Assembly (NCBI GenBank): GCA_019787685.1
Contig: JAHNUO010000006.1
Span: 1,798,001 to 1,862,000, forward strand
DNA length: 64,000 bases
Direction: 5' to 3'
From: Chiua virens
Lineage: Eukaryota > Basidiomycota > Agaricomycetes > Boletales > Boletaceae
Below the pieces are notes generated by a model. That model had not been told where the DNA came from, made no database searches, and saw nothing but the letters and a program-made list of their open reading frames with translations. Every line of letters starts with the position of its first letter. The stretch's first letter is position 1. Both the position numbers and the translations under genes were made by a program. This document shows, one piece after another, positions 23,401 to 35,586 of the stretch.

Positions 23401-24934
23401 CTAAAACACAAACACCAAGTTCGTGAGCCTCTTCCACCAATATGCCGCCAGTAATGGAGCGAAGAAACAATAAGCTCCCGCGATCTCCCATTTATTTCTC
23501 AGCTCCAAAGGAACTTCCACTGGCTGTTGCTTATTGCTGGTGGAGGTTGCGTCTGCTTCTGAGAACTTGGTGATATAGTCATCTTTGTCTGACCATAACT
23601 TTCGGAGCCACATGTCGAATATGGCTTTCTCGCGCTCGGAGATATCAAATTCTGCAGAGTCGTTCAGAGAGCCGTTTGCTACACTCAACCTTGAGATGTT
23701 TCCTATAGGCACGTCTTTCGCGACATCGAATATCCGCAAGTGCATGTGAACGACCGGCGGTGGAACTCGATCACAGAATATCGACCGTAGGGTATAGTAG
23801 GATTGCCCATAACCCCTAGGAGGAATACCTTGGAGAAAAGGTTGAGTTGTTCCTTCTAAAAGAGCTCATATAGTCTTACCTGGGTAAATAAGGGTTATAT
23901 CAAGCAACTTGAGCGTGGGTAGTCGAAGAGCGAGTGAGTGCAAGCTATAATGTAGCCCCGTCGATCGAGGAAGGAGCATATTCCTAAGGTCCGGCTACGT
24001 CTCAACTATTAGTACCATGAATGTATGGACCTTGAAAGTTTACGTACAACCCCTGTTTTCTCTGCATACTTGCTGCTGATTGGCCGTGTATCTTTGCTCA
24101 CAAGGGTTCCCTCGGGGAACAAGATGAAAGTGAACGGTTTGTCCTGCTCCTGCGCCTTTCTCCCGAGTTTCAAGAGGGATCTCCCCAGATGTAGCTTATC
24201 GGATGCCCATGAACGCGCGAGAAATATGAATCTATACATTTGCATTCCCTACTAAAAGTTCAGGACCGCGCGCCAGCTGAGCAAGTGCGGCTCGTACCGG
24301 CCCGATGACAGGGATCCATTTGAATGTGTTTTTCAAAACGATAAATACGTCCTTGTGGATACCCGCAAAGTACGTCAAAGACCAAACATACAACCAGTCT
24401 GAATAGACCTAGAATCATCACCGGATCAGCCAACCTCTTATACAAGAAATACACGTGAGGCACACCTGGTGGTTTGATATGATAATGCACCTCGACGGCA
24501 AATGCAAAGCTGTAACCTTGCCCGACGCGTCACGTTCCACAATGCTGCGAATCTCTTCTTCCGTGAACTTGCCCTGGCCTTCAGTCTCAAATGTGATGGA
24601 CAACTTGGTCGGAGCGAACCATTGAATCATCAGATCTGCCAAGGCATATCTCTCACACGAAACACACGCGAATGTTAAGAACGACGCACTCAAAAGGGCA
24701 GCAAATGCGCCCTTGGTATACCTGATCCCCTCTTCGTACAGTTTCGTCGATTTTGGTCCCGGGACGAGTTTCAAGTGGAAGGAGAATGAAGAGTTGAAAC
24801 CCATGGACCATAAAACATCCTGGAATAAATAATGACAAGAATAAAAATCCGTTGAGAGTCTGTGTCCAGGTCCTGGGAGGTCGTGAGTAGATGGGTAGCT
24901 GGTGCTGCAACTGAGGGACTGCTATGGTCATCAC
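23401..24934 (-). CDS. Lysophospholipid acyltransferase (LPLAT/AGPAT family)
   Basis: A membrane acyltransferase of glycerophospholipid synthesis or remodelling. It has an N-terminal hydrophobic span (LNGFLFLSLFIPGCFMVHGF), the catalytic NHQVYSDW (an H-X4-D motif completed by splicing out 24422-24478), and the substrate-binding FPEGT in FTFILFPEGTLVSKDTRP. DLRNMLLPRSTGLHYSL follows, and a C-terminal hydrophobic span LLAAYWWKRLTNLVFVF. It resembles the yeast Cst26/YDR018C-type acyltransferases. At about 24779 the frame must move by one base between FILLPL and KLVPGPKSTKLYEEG; no intron can do this because no AG lies in the interval. The rest of the exon chain is in phase. Confidence 0.78.
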
Positions 24935-25166
24935 AGGTTGAGGCAGGATGCAAGGGCGTGCGTAGATGTGATATTGGGAGTCTAGGAGTGTCTATTTGAA
25001 CAGCGGTACCAGTCTTGATGTAAATTCCAACTAAGGAATTAGCACCACTGCAACGACGACAGCGTGCGGCAAAGGCTGATGTAATGGTGATAACATCGGC
25101 AAGGCACCACAGGATGTAAGTTAAGTGACCGCTTCGCTTAATTTCCGACGGCAACGTGGGGTACAC

Positions 25167-26841
25167 TTATAGCTTCAGCACACGAACGGTTCGCCCCATT
25201 GTCCCTGCGGCGTAAGACTGGTAAATTAACTGTGCGAAAGCGTAAGTCTCTGCACCTGGATATACAACCCGAACTCCACTTTCCTTGACAGACACATAGG
25301 TACCAGCGACGCAGATGAATGCGCCTGCTAAAATAGTCATCACGGCCAGCATGATCCGATTGACCGTCGTCTAAAGGCAGCCATCCCGCCGCCCTTCGGG
25401 TGGTGGGTATCAAATAACCAGGAGAACCCAGCTAGTCCGTACGTGTACCACGCGGCAAACAATGCAGCTGCAACGCCAATAAGATACGAGAATATCGGCA
25501 CTGCGATAGCAAGGACCACAGCGATTACGACACAAATGAAACACAGCAATATCCACACAATCCAACCAAGCATCGTGTGCAAATGGACACGCTTCAAGGG
25601 GTCTGTCGGAAAAGTCGGTCAAATATGACCTTTGCACCAGTGTGGGCGCACAGATAAGCAGTACTACTCAACAGACAAGGGAAAAGCGGAATCGGCATCA
25701 CGTACAACATGAAATTATTAAACGCAATCCCAAAACATGCCTTCGCCCATTTACGAGGCAAAGAAAAAACAATAGGTAATTGGGTAGTGTTGCCGATATA
25801 TACATTGTTGGAATCAATCTGAGACAAGTGTACAAGCCACACTCGACCGAGTAGTCAGGCAATATAAATCATCACTAATCATCTCACTAATCAGAGGGGC
25901 TACACTAGCCAATACAATAGAACAGTATATAAGACTAGCTACATCTCGAAGAATGATAAGGCTCGAGTCCCAATTCCCCCATCTTATCTCGTCTGACTTA
26001 AGTCACACTTTCCCGCGCTCGCCGTCTTCCAACATACATAGTTGACGATGCAAAAGACGGCGTAAAAGATGGTTGCGAAGCCTTGTAAGTACTATGCAGC
26101 CTGCAAGGACACTCAGAATGACGGCTTCCAGCAATGAGTGTATTGTCAAGCAGACCTTCATAGCATCCTGCGGCCGCTTCATCTCAGAGATCAGTATGAA
26201 GAACCTAAAAACATGATTAGAAAGGGGTCGGGTCGTGGCCTTGTCCGTGTCATACACATAAAATGCCCTGGACATTATCAGTCTTGCTGATGTTTCGTAC
26301 GTGAACAGCAGTACTTGCCCGTATAGCCAAATACCAGTCGAGGACTAGTCAGCATTAGCAGTCCATCGACAGGGGTTGGTGATAGGGCTGGTGATAGATA
26401 GGAATGCGTTTTGGAAGTCGTAGCGCTGATTACTCGACCGGGTAATGGGTTCAGTCCGGCGCCAATCATAGATAGCACACCTGCGATTGTGATTGCGGCG
26501 ACACTCCATGTCAAGCGATCTAGAGTGCGGGGAAGTGCAGTATTGCACCGTAGATCAAGACAGAGTACATGCCTGCATAATCCCCCGTTGGAAAGGGTAG
26601 ACAACGCTTGCTGGCCGCTCGGCAGTAAGGCACCCTAACAAGTGTGGGTTGCACGATGAGGATGATTTTCAAAGGATACTCACAACACAGGAAATGGCAA
26701 AGATGATGGTGCCCGCGAGTCAATTAGACCAAACATGATATACCGGATGTCATGAATGGGGGTAAAAGACAAACCCATGGTGTGTACGTCGGGATGGTTC
26801 AACGAGTAGTTTGGCAAATATTTCAAAGAACGGTGTGACAT
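25167..26841 (-). pseudogene. Aa_trans amino acid transporter, multiply frame-broken
   Basis: A member of the fungal amino acid/auxin permease (Aa_trans) family, eleven-TM type. Recognisable pieces: MSHRSLKYLPNYSLNHPDVH, AGTIIFAISCV, ALSTLSNGGLC, LPRTLDRLTWSVAAITIAGV, NAFLSITSPI, FFILISEMKRPQDAMK, LQGFATIFYAVFCIVNYV, AHTGAKVIFDRLF, LHTMLGWIVWILLCF and MLAVMTILAGAFICVAGTYV. These lie in all three frames. One-base breaks are needed near 26727, twice within 26525-26575, and near 26445, and a TAG (26092-26094) sits just inside one exon unless an acceptor nine bases further on is used. Four breaks within 300 bp argue for a dead copy, although read errors cannot be excluded. Confidence 0.65.
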
Positions 26842-26990
26842 ATTAATTGTGGCTGTGAACCGATCAAGCTCAAGGTACTACGGTTCAGTTAATTATCCAC
26901 TTCGGGTCGCGCTGGGACACGACACGACGCCATCCAGGTCTATTTGATTCGTCACTATTCGCGTGTTCATCTCAGGGAATCGCTGGTCTG

Positions 26991-29900
26991 ATGTCATCCT
27001 ATCGCGAGCTCGCTCCTCGATCCGAGCCCTCTCACTCCTACAGACACGACTCTGAAAACCATCTTGCGAAACCTCTCTATATTCAGAAAAGCTTCCTTGA
27101 CGATCATCCTCGCCCTCTCTCAAGTCCACCTCCCCAGTCACCAACGGATCTCCATCCTTTTTACAAGAAGCATTCTCGCCGCCCTACAGAACAGGACAGG
27201 AGAAAAGTTTCAGACTCTGCTTTTGCATTCCCTACTTCAGATAAATTCTCAGACCCGTCCACCTTTCTGTCTGGTGGCATCCTTTCCCCCCGGCACCCTC
27301 GCACTCGTACGCGAACTGGCCCTTCATCCAGGTCGAAATGGCACGACAATCCTGTTCCGCCTTTGAGGTTCTCTGGAACTTCAAGCCTGGAGGATACTCC
27401 CCCGACACCTAATGATGCCTCTTCCGTCCGTGGGTTTCCCGTCCTCGAGTTTCCTGTCGTGGTTGCTGCTCCGATCGCAGGAGTCGAGACTCTGGATGCA
27501 CTAGTAGACGGCATGAACGGAATGGCCGGTGCATCCACCGGAAGATTTTTTTTCGCGTAACACACCGAACTCGTCGCGTTTCGCGCTTGCTGGTCACCAC
27601 ACCCTATACCAACCTCCGCTCCCAATCCCACCTCCCGGTATCGTACTTGGAAAGGGTAAGGGAAAAGGAAGAAGCAGAAGACGCGAGAGGGCTGTCACCT
27701 CAGAAGAGGACGACGACATGCCACCCATAAAACCCCCTCGTTCCCATCCGCATTACCGCCATAATCTTGCCCCTAGCTTCTCGCGGAAATTGTCCGCGTC
27801 TACCATCACAGTCGATTCTACTCCCAGCGATAATATTTCAGCTCCGGTTAGCGACCTCAACAACGACGCACCGCCCAATACCATACAGCCTACGGAGCGT
27901 CCACGAACTATAATTCCTTCTATATCTGAAATTATTCGCAATCATGCGCCACATGCACTCGAGCGCAAGCGACCACCATCCGTACACAACTCAGCTCATG
28001 GTCATGCCGATGGTAGTTCGCTGGCGGGCCCGGAGGAAGAGGAATCCGAACCGGAGCCTCTGACACCTGATGAAGAAGCCGAATTTCTCAGTCGGTCGTC
28101 TTTGGACAGTATTGAGCATGAAGTCAGGCGGACGTTCAACAACCAAAAGAATTCCCAAGTGACTGCTTTATCTTACAATGTCCCCCGCCGCCCTCCGCCC
28201 TTGGCGTCTTGTCCTTCGAATACCTCCGATGGCTCCAGCGCCCGTCTTGGCACCCGCGTCACTGCCTCCGACACATATACCCATTCGTCCTCAACAGCTT
28301 CTGCGCGCACCTCTCTGCAATCGTTCGACCCAAATTCAATTTCTACCTCTTCAGCGTCCACTTCGCAAGCAATCGCAGAGTACTTGCGGTCTGCACGGTT
28401 AACAACGTTATTGAAGCTAACACGATACCCACACGCGTCGTTAGACCACCCACTTACAGTTAGCCTTGCGGACATGGGAGACCCAAATGGTTTCCCTCTC
28501 ATCGTGTTTCTTGGGCTGGGTTGTGTGAGACATATCATGGGCCTTTACGACGAGATGGCCGATTGCTTAGGCCTTCGATTAATCGCTATCGACAGGTAAA
28601 TTAATTCATGATCATGATATCCACGTGAGCTCACACCCACGTTTCAGATGGGGACTTGGTCGCACTGAAGTACCCCAATCGAAATCTGCTCGTGGCATCA
28701 TGGAGTGGGCCTCTGCTGTCGAGGAAGTGCTTGACCAGCTCCAAATCTATGAATGCAGCTGTTATGGCTCACTCCGCTGGAGCTCCGTATGCCCTGTCCT
28801 TTGCGAATCGCGTACCTGAGCGCATCAGGGGTGATCTCTGTCTACTGGCTCCATGGATTGGTGGTGGAGAAAGTGGTATGGAACATGGTTACTCACACTA
28901 CTTTATCACTGAAAACCATTTCTAGGTGGTTACAAGTGGTTGAAATATGTTCCTAATGGTATCCTGAAGACTGCCCAAGCCGCAGAGTGGAAAATACAGG
29001 CGTGGATGCTCGGCAAGCCCCCCACGATTGCCTATCGCGGGATAGGTTATACAGCTCCGCCGTCCCCAAGCAAGCTTTGTAACAATCAGCCGGATACTAC
29101 CGCGGACTTGGATTCATTATCGCAACCCGAGCAATTCAGCAAGTCTAGTGTCTATCCATCCCACTCGGATGCGAAGAGACGGATGAGTGTCGCATCCAGT
29201 TTGTTCAGCGATTATGATGATTTGAGGGACTTTGACGGTCGGTTTGGAAGCCAGAGTACGCTAGGGGCGCGATCTATGAACCAGCAAACAAGACGAAAAG
29301 CTTCCAGGGGTATTCTCGGTCGATTGAAGCCATCAAAATCCACATCTCAATCACAGCCTCCCTCACCGGCGGCGGACACGGTGCATCACTCAACTGTGGG
29401 GAAGAAATTGAAGACCCTGCGGTCGATGGGTTCGTTAAAGGGCAAAGCAGGTATTGGCAATCCCAGGACTGACAAGACGAATCTACCTAGTCCACAGCTC
29501 CCTCAACCTATCTCTGTAGACGTCGGATTAGGCTTCGGTGACTTTGACTGGAACAACAAACCCACGAGCTCGATAGCCCGACCACCGACACCGTCTGCTC
29601 AGGATGGACTTGCTCCAGGAAGGCTGGTTGACTCAACTCAATCGACCGATACTAATATCGAGAAGCCGGTCCTTAAATCACCCATTCCAAGACAGGTAGG
29701 GCGCCGTTCAATCTCGTTCAGCGCGACCAGCGCGGCTGCTCCTAAATCAAGCGCGCCAAGCGCGCCTTCATCACCTCGAAACAGCATCGTCTCCTCGCCA
29801 TCCGGCAACGTGATTACGACCACCTCAGATGCTTACCAGGCCGCACTGGGAAACGCTTTAATTGCCGCATCGCATGCTGAGGCGTCGAAAGGCACCCACA

Positions 29901-30152
29901 GCGACTTACTGCAGATTCTAAATCATGACCATCGTCCGTGGGGCTTCTCATATACCGACTATCCCCATAGAGTTCATGTCTGGTATGGTGACCGAGACGA
30001 GAAGATCGCAGAGAACGCAGTAAGGTGGATGGAGCGTACGATGGGTGAGGATCGGTGCGACGTGAAAGTCGTCAAAGGTGCCGACCATGCACTTATGTAC
30101 AAGAGCTTCTGTGGTGGTCGAGGTCCTGGAGTGCGTTCGAGAGTTCTGGTGA
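26991..30152 (+). CDS. Alpha/beta hydrolase with long disordered N-terminus and internal insert
   Basis: About 480 disordered residues come first. The hydrolase core follows: VSLADMGDPNGFPLIVFLGL (strand and oxyanion region), RLIAIDRWGLGRT, nucleophile elbow MAHSAGAPYALSFANRVPER, LCLLAPWIGGG, YPHRVHVWYGDRDEKI (acid region), and KGADHALMYK (catalytic His). Between the nucleophile half and the acid/His half, about 300 disordered residues (29040-29920) are inserted. Introns: 28596-28647 and about 28877-28924. The coding frame shifts by +1 at three places: near 27545 (before DFFSRNTPNSSRF), near 28760 (YECS to VMAHSAG) and near 30100 (MYKS to VVVEVLECVREFW, with stop 30150-30152). Without the last shift the frame runs on to 30292. 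Substrate unknown. Confidence 0.7.
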
Positions 30153-30292
30153 CCTTGTCGATTGCATCCCCACTGATATCAACACTTGTTTCTTCATTCC
30201 TTCCATGTTTCTACTCTGTTCGTTCTCAGGGGGCATTCTATCTTGCGTCTGACATGCTCATCCCGTCCCCGCATCCACTACCTCTTCTATAA

Positions 30293-30908
30293 CGAAATTT
30301 TTAACGTAGGTGAACGAGTTTATTCGTCAGACAAGGAAGAATTTTCCATGTATTATTTTGCCTAGTCACAACTAGTATTTTCAGTAATAATGTTGTTTAG
30401 ACATAATTAATGTCAACCTGCACTGGTGCAACATTTTCCGAGTGAATATATAGTAACTTGCAGCCTATTCAGCGAGCCGTTTTGATTGAGACGTAACACA
30501 GCAGAAGAGAGGAATGGATGACTTGGCTTCCAACAATGGAGGCGCCAGCGAGATACTCGAATATAATGACTGTTGTCACATCAGTTGTGATGCTGTAAAG
30601 CGCTCGACTCGGAGGCAGTTTCAGCGTGAAATCAAAAATAATTTGGTAGGTATGATGGTACTTGGCGTGCAGTGTGCGGGGGCATAACTTCTTTTATCAA
30701 GTCTCCGCGATCCTTTCTCGAGTTCTGCGTCAGCATCAGTGGACGGACCACAAGGGACGAGGTCAGCCAAGCAGATAGATTATAATGTCGGTGGCCAAGG
30801 GATGATGAAACATACATGTGCGGCACAGTCCGCGGTCGAGCTGGAAAGCGGACCCAAATCAGTTTCAGTTTCGTCGTCACCACGCCGCCAACCTAGGGCC
30901 AGTGCTGA
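30293..30908. other. Intergenic, no gene recognised
   Basis: An A/T-rich stretch after the hydrolase gene, followed by the presumed promoter of the unnamed-family gene at 30909. Short frames on both strands have no recognisable content. A GAATATATAG box at about 30443-30452 is the only TATA-like element seen. Confidence 0.3.
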
Positions 30909-31663
30909 GTGTACATGTCATCAATAATGTCAGAAAAGGTAGAACTGCCCAAGAAAAAGGCAACAGCCAACCCTAGCGGACTCGAAACGCAAGACATACC
31001 TCCAGTCACTGGCACGACATCCAGGAAAAGGAAAGCTGGGAAAATGCTCGATAGAGAACCCCCTGCACACCCAATTGGACTTGTCCCCGCCGGTGTGCAT
31101 GTCGAAGCAACGCCAGGGGGGATCCAGGGTCGTCGGTCTGATTGTGAGCTCGCACGTACTACCAACCTTATTTTTTTTTGACAAAGTTTGCAGTGGTGCC
31201 TGTCCAGGCAACCGCACTGCAACGCCAACGTCAGAGACACCCGCAAACGCTGCCAGCGCATCGTCGGATGTCTATGGACGCGCACCGTTCCCGCAGATCT
31301 GGGAACTCGTCCAATCCTGGTCCACGACCTCTCCGAACCAGACGGGCCAGCATACCCCCAGGCCCGCCTCGTACCATGCTACAGCGTACGTACACGTTCA
31401 TAAGTCCCGTACTTATGGCTCACTAGCTCGGCGCACTTATTTTCCAGATGCTTGGCACACAGTACTCAACTCTGACCCATTGGTGGATTCAGATGAGGAA
31501 TGTCCCGACGAACACGTTTGGCTTGATTATAGTAGGTCGCCGACGCACGTTACGTTTTCAAATCTGCTGATCTCAGTTCTAGACCGGCGAATGCAGGTAA
31601 TAACGCGTTTACGAGGACGACCCCCAACCCCCGAGCTGGAGTACAGTCAACTTGTGCCAACCT
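30909..31663 (+). CDS. Member 2 of a two-copy unnamed family (DPLVDSDEE motif)
   Basis: Four exons can be joined in phase. Exon 1 encodes a Lys/Arg/Pro-rich start (SEKVELPKKKATANPS, TTSRKRKAGKML) and ends at a GTGAGC donor near 31143. Exon 2 is basic and Pro/Ser-rich, ending PPRTMLQ. Exon 3 is HAWHTVLNSDPLVDSDEECP then DEHVWLDY. Exon 4 is ILDRRMQVITRLRGRPPTPE and ends SQLVPT (stop 31661-31663). The last two introns are phase 1, exactly as in the copy at 20854-21251. A basic nuclear-localisation-like cluster suggests a nuclear protein. An alternative frame over exon 2 reads CNANVRDTRKRC, a possible metal-binding pattern, but it does not fit the intron phases. No function assigned. Confidence 0.55.
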
Positions 31664-31922
31664 AGCCTCCTGAATATGTTTCTGTTCAGACGGGTCTTAC
31701 GCGAATCTTCTATCGTTTCCTATGCACAATCTTCGAAGAGTACTTATATATTATAGTGGTGAAAGTCGAAGGGATATGGGTTAGGAGGTAGCGACGAAAA
31801 ATAAGCGTCGCAAAGAAAAATGAAAGAGTAGATATTGCTGAACAGTCTAGTCCCAGATGATAAAATACAAATGCCTCACGAAAGGTATACTACATGACAA
31901 CAAAATCCATCCCAATTTCTAA

Positions 31923-34900
31923 TTACTCCGCGAGCCATTTCTCGCACTTCTTCGCGTATTTATCCAGCAGCTGGGCAAGGTCGCGAATGACGAATGTTAG
32001 AACAACACTGGCAAAGAACTCCGAAGCGCGCTTTAGCTTGACCTCTGCGGCTGTTCTCAGATCAGCAGGAAACGCGGTATAAATAGGCGCCACAGGCTGC
32101 GAAAGTAGCGCTTTTGAATGTTCATCGAGTAGTTGTGCGTGCGTGAAGAGTCTACCCAATCCAGCCACGTACACTGCAGGTGAGTCAAGACTATGGCATT
32201 CAATAAGCTTCCAATACCCATGAAGTCAACAAGATATCACATACTTTTTACCATTGGTAAACTTGTCGAATTGTCGGGTTAGCTTTCCGCCCCATGATGT
32301 CACCTAGCATACAACCTGAGTTCGTTATGCCCCAACACTACACACATTGATCACCTACCCCGCTTTTCTTGGAAACGAAACCTTCCCCTACGCCAAGTTT
32401 TTTTCCAAAATTTGCAACGACGCTGTCGCATATTGACGAGAACTCTTCAAGCCTGTTCACCCACGCCTCTGCCTCTTTCCGCCCGACACTGCCAATCCCA
32501 AGTGCCAGCCCACTGCACACACTTCCAGCACCAAAATACTCGACGCTGGATTGTTGCATTTCCTCCAATGCTGAGCATAACACTTCCACGACGCGTACCT
32601 TCTCCAGGACATTATTAAGTTTCGCACCTCCTTGTGACCAGACACCCTGAGGAACATGTAGCCGCCGCGTGATATACCCACCTGATCTTGAGTTCATGGT
32701 GTTCACGAGCAGGGCCATCATGTGGTAGGGTTTCCTCTGACTATCAGTTGGAGGGGCGGGAGGAAGGGGAGAGGTTGGAGTGGTAGGGATATTCGTGAGC
32801 ATTGCGGATGGAGGAAGAAGTGTCAAGGCGGGAGGAGAGAGGAGTTCAGATTGCACAAGGACTTGTGATTGAGTCTGTACACTTAGGCTGAAGGTCTGAT
32901 TTAGCCTCGAGGTAGAGACTTTGCGTCCGTTTGAAAGCGCACTTTGGGGAAGGGGGGGACGTTGAGGTTCGAAAGGAGATATCCGACCATTAACAACGGA
33001 TGGTCGACGGCCGGGTTGCGATGAAGCCCGGCTGCGTCCAGGGGTTGGAACAATTCCCGAGCTTGAAGGAGAAGTCGGTGTTTTGGTAGGTGGGTGTATG
33101 AATGAGGATGGAGGATTCGATTCGGTGGGTGATGAAGATACTGTACCAGTAGTAGACGGTGGAGTTGACATCTTGCTCCGACGTTGATGTATGGTGCCCA
33201 TAACAATTGACGAGTTGATCAGAGACTGACCACCCGTCACGCTCAGTGACTCTCCTCGAGGGCGAGAAGCAATAAATTGGGCAGGAACCGGAGATCCAGG
33301 AGGTCTTGGGGTAGCCGTTGGCGCCGTGGCAGTACGAAACGGATGAGCTGCACTCGTCGGAGAAGGAAGTGGGGGAAGTAGGTGGGAGTCACGTTTTGCT
33401 AGGCGCGGGGTGTCCTGACGCCGAGAAAGGGAAGCTGTTAAATCATCCTCGAATTGCATGTCATCTCCCTGCGGAAGGCCATCAATCCTAACGCCTTCTT
33501 CCGTAACAGAGGTGAGCCTGGTTCCAGAGCCAGTCCGCGCGTGACCGAGAGAGTTTTCCCGGGGCCTAGCAGTCTCTAAAAATCGAGCAGTTTGTGAGGA
33601 GGAAAGTGTAGAGTTGTGGGTCGACGACTCTGGAGGCGGAGGCGGAGAAGATACCGGAGGCGGCGCAGCAGGAGGGAGTACAGAGGCTGCTCTAGGTCTG
33701 CCAACGACTGGGGTTTGATGTTGGGTACGACTTACAGGAAGAGTCGAAGTACGACTAAGAGTAGCCTGTTGGCTGACGGGGGATGAGTCCGTCGAAGCTG
33801 CATATGGGTGTTGTGACAACGAGCTCGAGGAAAATTCGTGTGAGAGATGCGCAGCATTCAGCATCGCAGAACCGATGCCCTCGTGTGCATCCTGCTCATC
33901 ATTGAAATTATCATTCAGAGCCGGATGATAGGGATCTTCCTGAGTGTGCTCGGTGACGGAAGACGAGGACGTATGAGAATCAGATGACTGAGATAGGGAA
34001 GTAGGAGAGGGGGGCTGAGTCGATTCTGTCGAAGAGGAAGGTGCATACACGGAGGAAGGAGAATGAGGTATGGGTGGTATGCTGTATATAAGGCTCAGGA
34101 TGTTCATCCTATCAGCATAGGTATCATGCTGAAAGGAGGACCGTTATGAGCTTATTTCCAGAATGTATGATGAGTGCAACGCACTATGGATTTCAACCGC
34201 CTGACTTCTTCTTCTTGTGCAACAACACTGCGCCTGCGTCCATTCCTCCTGCGCCCATCTGTGGTATCTTCCCCTCTTCTGACTCGTTCCATAACTTCAC
34301 TAAGAAGAGTAACGCTCCTGCCGTAGGCTATGACAGCAGCGTGGGGGTCATCATTTGTTGCGTCGAGTTGAACCGCCTCTCGCGCCAGTTCCAATGCCCT
34401 TGTTAACGCGCGACGTGAAGACGGCCGTGATTCTGAAGACGAGTGCGGATGGTGTGGGGACAGTAAAAGACGATCGGGTACTATGTCCTGGGTGCTCGCT
34501 TGGGTATGCAAGAGGCTGGGACGTGGTATACTTCTTGATGAAGGGTCGGAGGAAGCTTGACTGGTGAGGGTACTTGATGACGGCTGTGGACTATTGGAAT
34601 TAGACACAGGGGTGGAAGTTGAAACGTGATGTCGGTTATGAGGAAAGGCAGCAACGGCTGCCAAATTGGCAGACGCGGCAGGGCGACCGTAAGAATTTTG
34701 GCTAGCGCTCGTGCTGGATCGGTGCCTCGCAGTGAACTGGGGGTCGTCAGGAACGCCAGTCGTCAAAGTTGCATCTTCGTCGATGAAGAGTACTTGGGAG
34801 GGATGAGGAACATGAGGAATCGGTTGGCTAGGCGGTGGCACAATAGGTGGGAAGTTCACTGCCACGGACCGGCGACGTTGTGATGCGGTCTGGGGAAACG

Positions 34901-35015
34901 AAGAATTGGGAGGAGGCGAGGACGAGGTGACCACTGGCGAGCCAGATGGGTGATCAGGCCACGGGCGGGATCGCTGGAGGACTAAGTTTGGATGGGTAGA
35001 AAATTCGGGGACCAT
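31923..35015 (-). CDS. MIT-domain protein with long disordered middle
   Basis: The N-terminal 150 residues are Ser/Pro-rich. An MIT domain follows (RALTRALELAREAVQLDATN, AAVIAYGRSVTLLSEVMERV, RRLKSIHDTYADRMNILSL), completed across an intron near 34125-34169. About 450 disordered residues come next, then a conserved C-terminal region: YHMMALLVNTMNSRSGGYIT, RRLHVPQGVWSQGGAKLNNV, EKVRVVEVLCSALEEMQ, EYFGAGSVCSGLALGIGSVG, GVTSWGGKLTRQFDKFTNGK, NLDSPAVYVAGLGRLFTHAQ, ending KYAKKCEKWLAE. MIT domains bind ESCRT-III MIM motifs, so an endosomal role is likely. The last splice (about 32187-32240, ATAG acceptor) is set by the conserved NLDSPAVYV. No frame break. Confidence 0.75.
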
Positions 35016-35586
35016 GCCGTCGAATTGACAATGGGTACCGGCCTGATGTAAGGTCGAACTGGTAGGCGTGCGGGAGGTCGATAATACAAGAGTTCGCAGG
35101 AACGGTGTGGTCGGTCGACTAGCTCGAACAATTGTTGAATCAGTGCCAAGTTTGGCAGTCCGATAGACAGGCGTAGTAACAGGCTAACAGCCGATGGAAC
35201 ACTACACGTTGAGCACGACGCTAGTGAGCATGCAGCGCGACGTTGAAGACGGGAACTTCAGGGAGGACGTGGAAGGAGCAGTAATTTCGCAACTGATGGC
35301 TACCAACAGATGTCGCACCCGTCACGGTCGTCGGAGGTTAAATAAAAACCAAATTAACCAACTATTCACGTTAACTCTGCGACCAAGTAACATGTGTGAT
35401 TGTACTCGACGCGCAACAAGAAAAGTAGGTAAACTCGTAATGAATGTCAATGATTATCCGGTAATAGTGTCGCACAATAATCAACCAGAAACGAGCGGAC
35501 TGGAGAGACAAAGGAGTAACGAATGGACAGATGTTGGGTATACTTGTCGACCGTAAATGTCGATAGATGTCGGCACCCATGTGCCA
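35016..35586. other. Intergenic, no gene recognised
   Basis: The spacer between the MIT-domain gene start and the septin stop, both on the minus strand. A/T-rich, with scattered short frames and no domain or repeat I can support. It should contain the MIT-gene promoter and the septin 3' UTR. Confidence 0.3.

Noticed and set aside
26092..26094. TAG in the Aa_trans exon as a proven nonsense mutation
   Set aside because: An alternative acceptor (CATAG) ends exactly at it, so the stop may be intronic; the frame breaks are the better evidence for decay.
31188..31403. CNANVRDTRKRC zinc-binding-like frame in the unnamed-family gene
   Set aside because: The frame does not match the phases of the flanking introns, whereas the neighbouring frame joins exons 1 to 4 cleanly.
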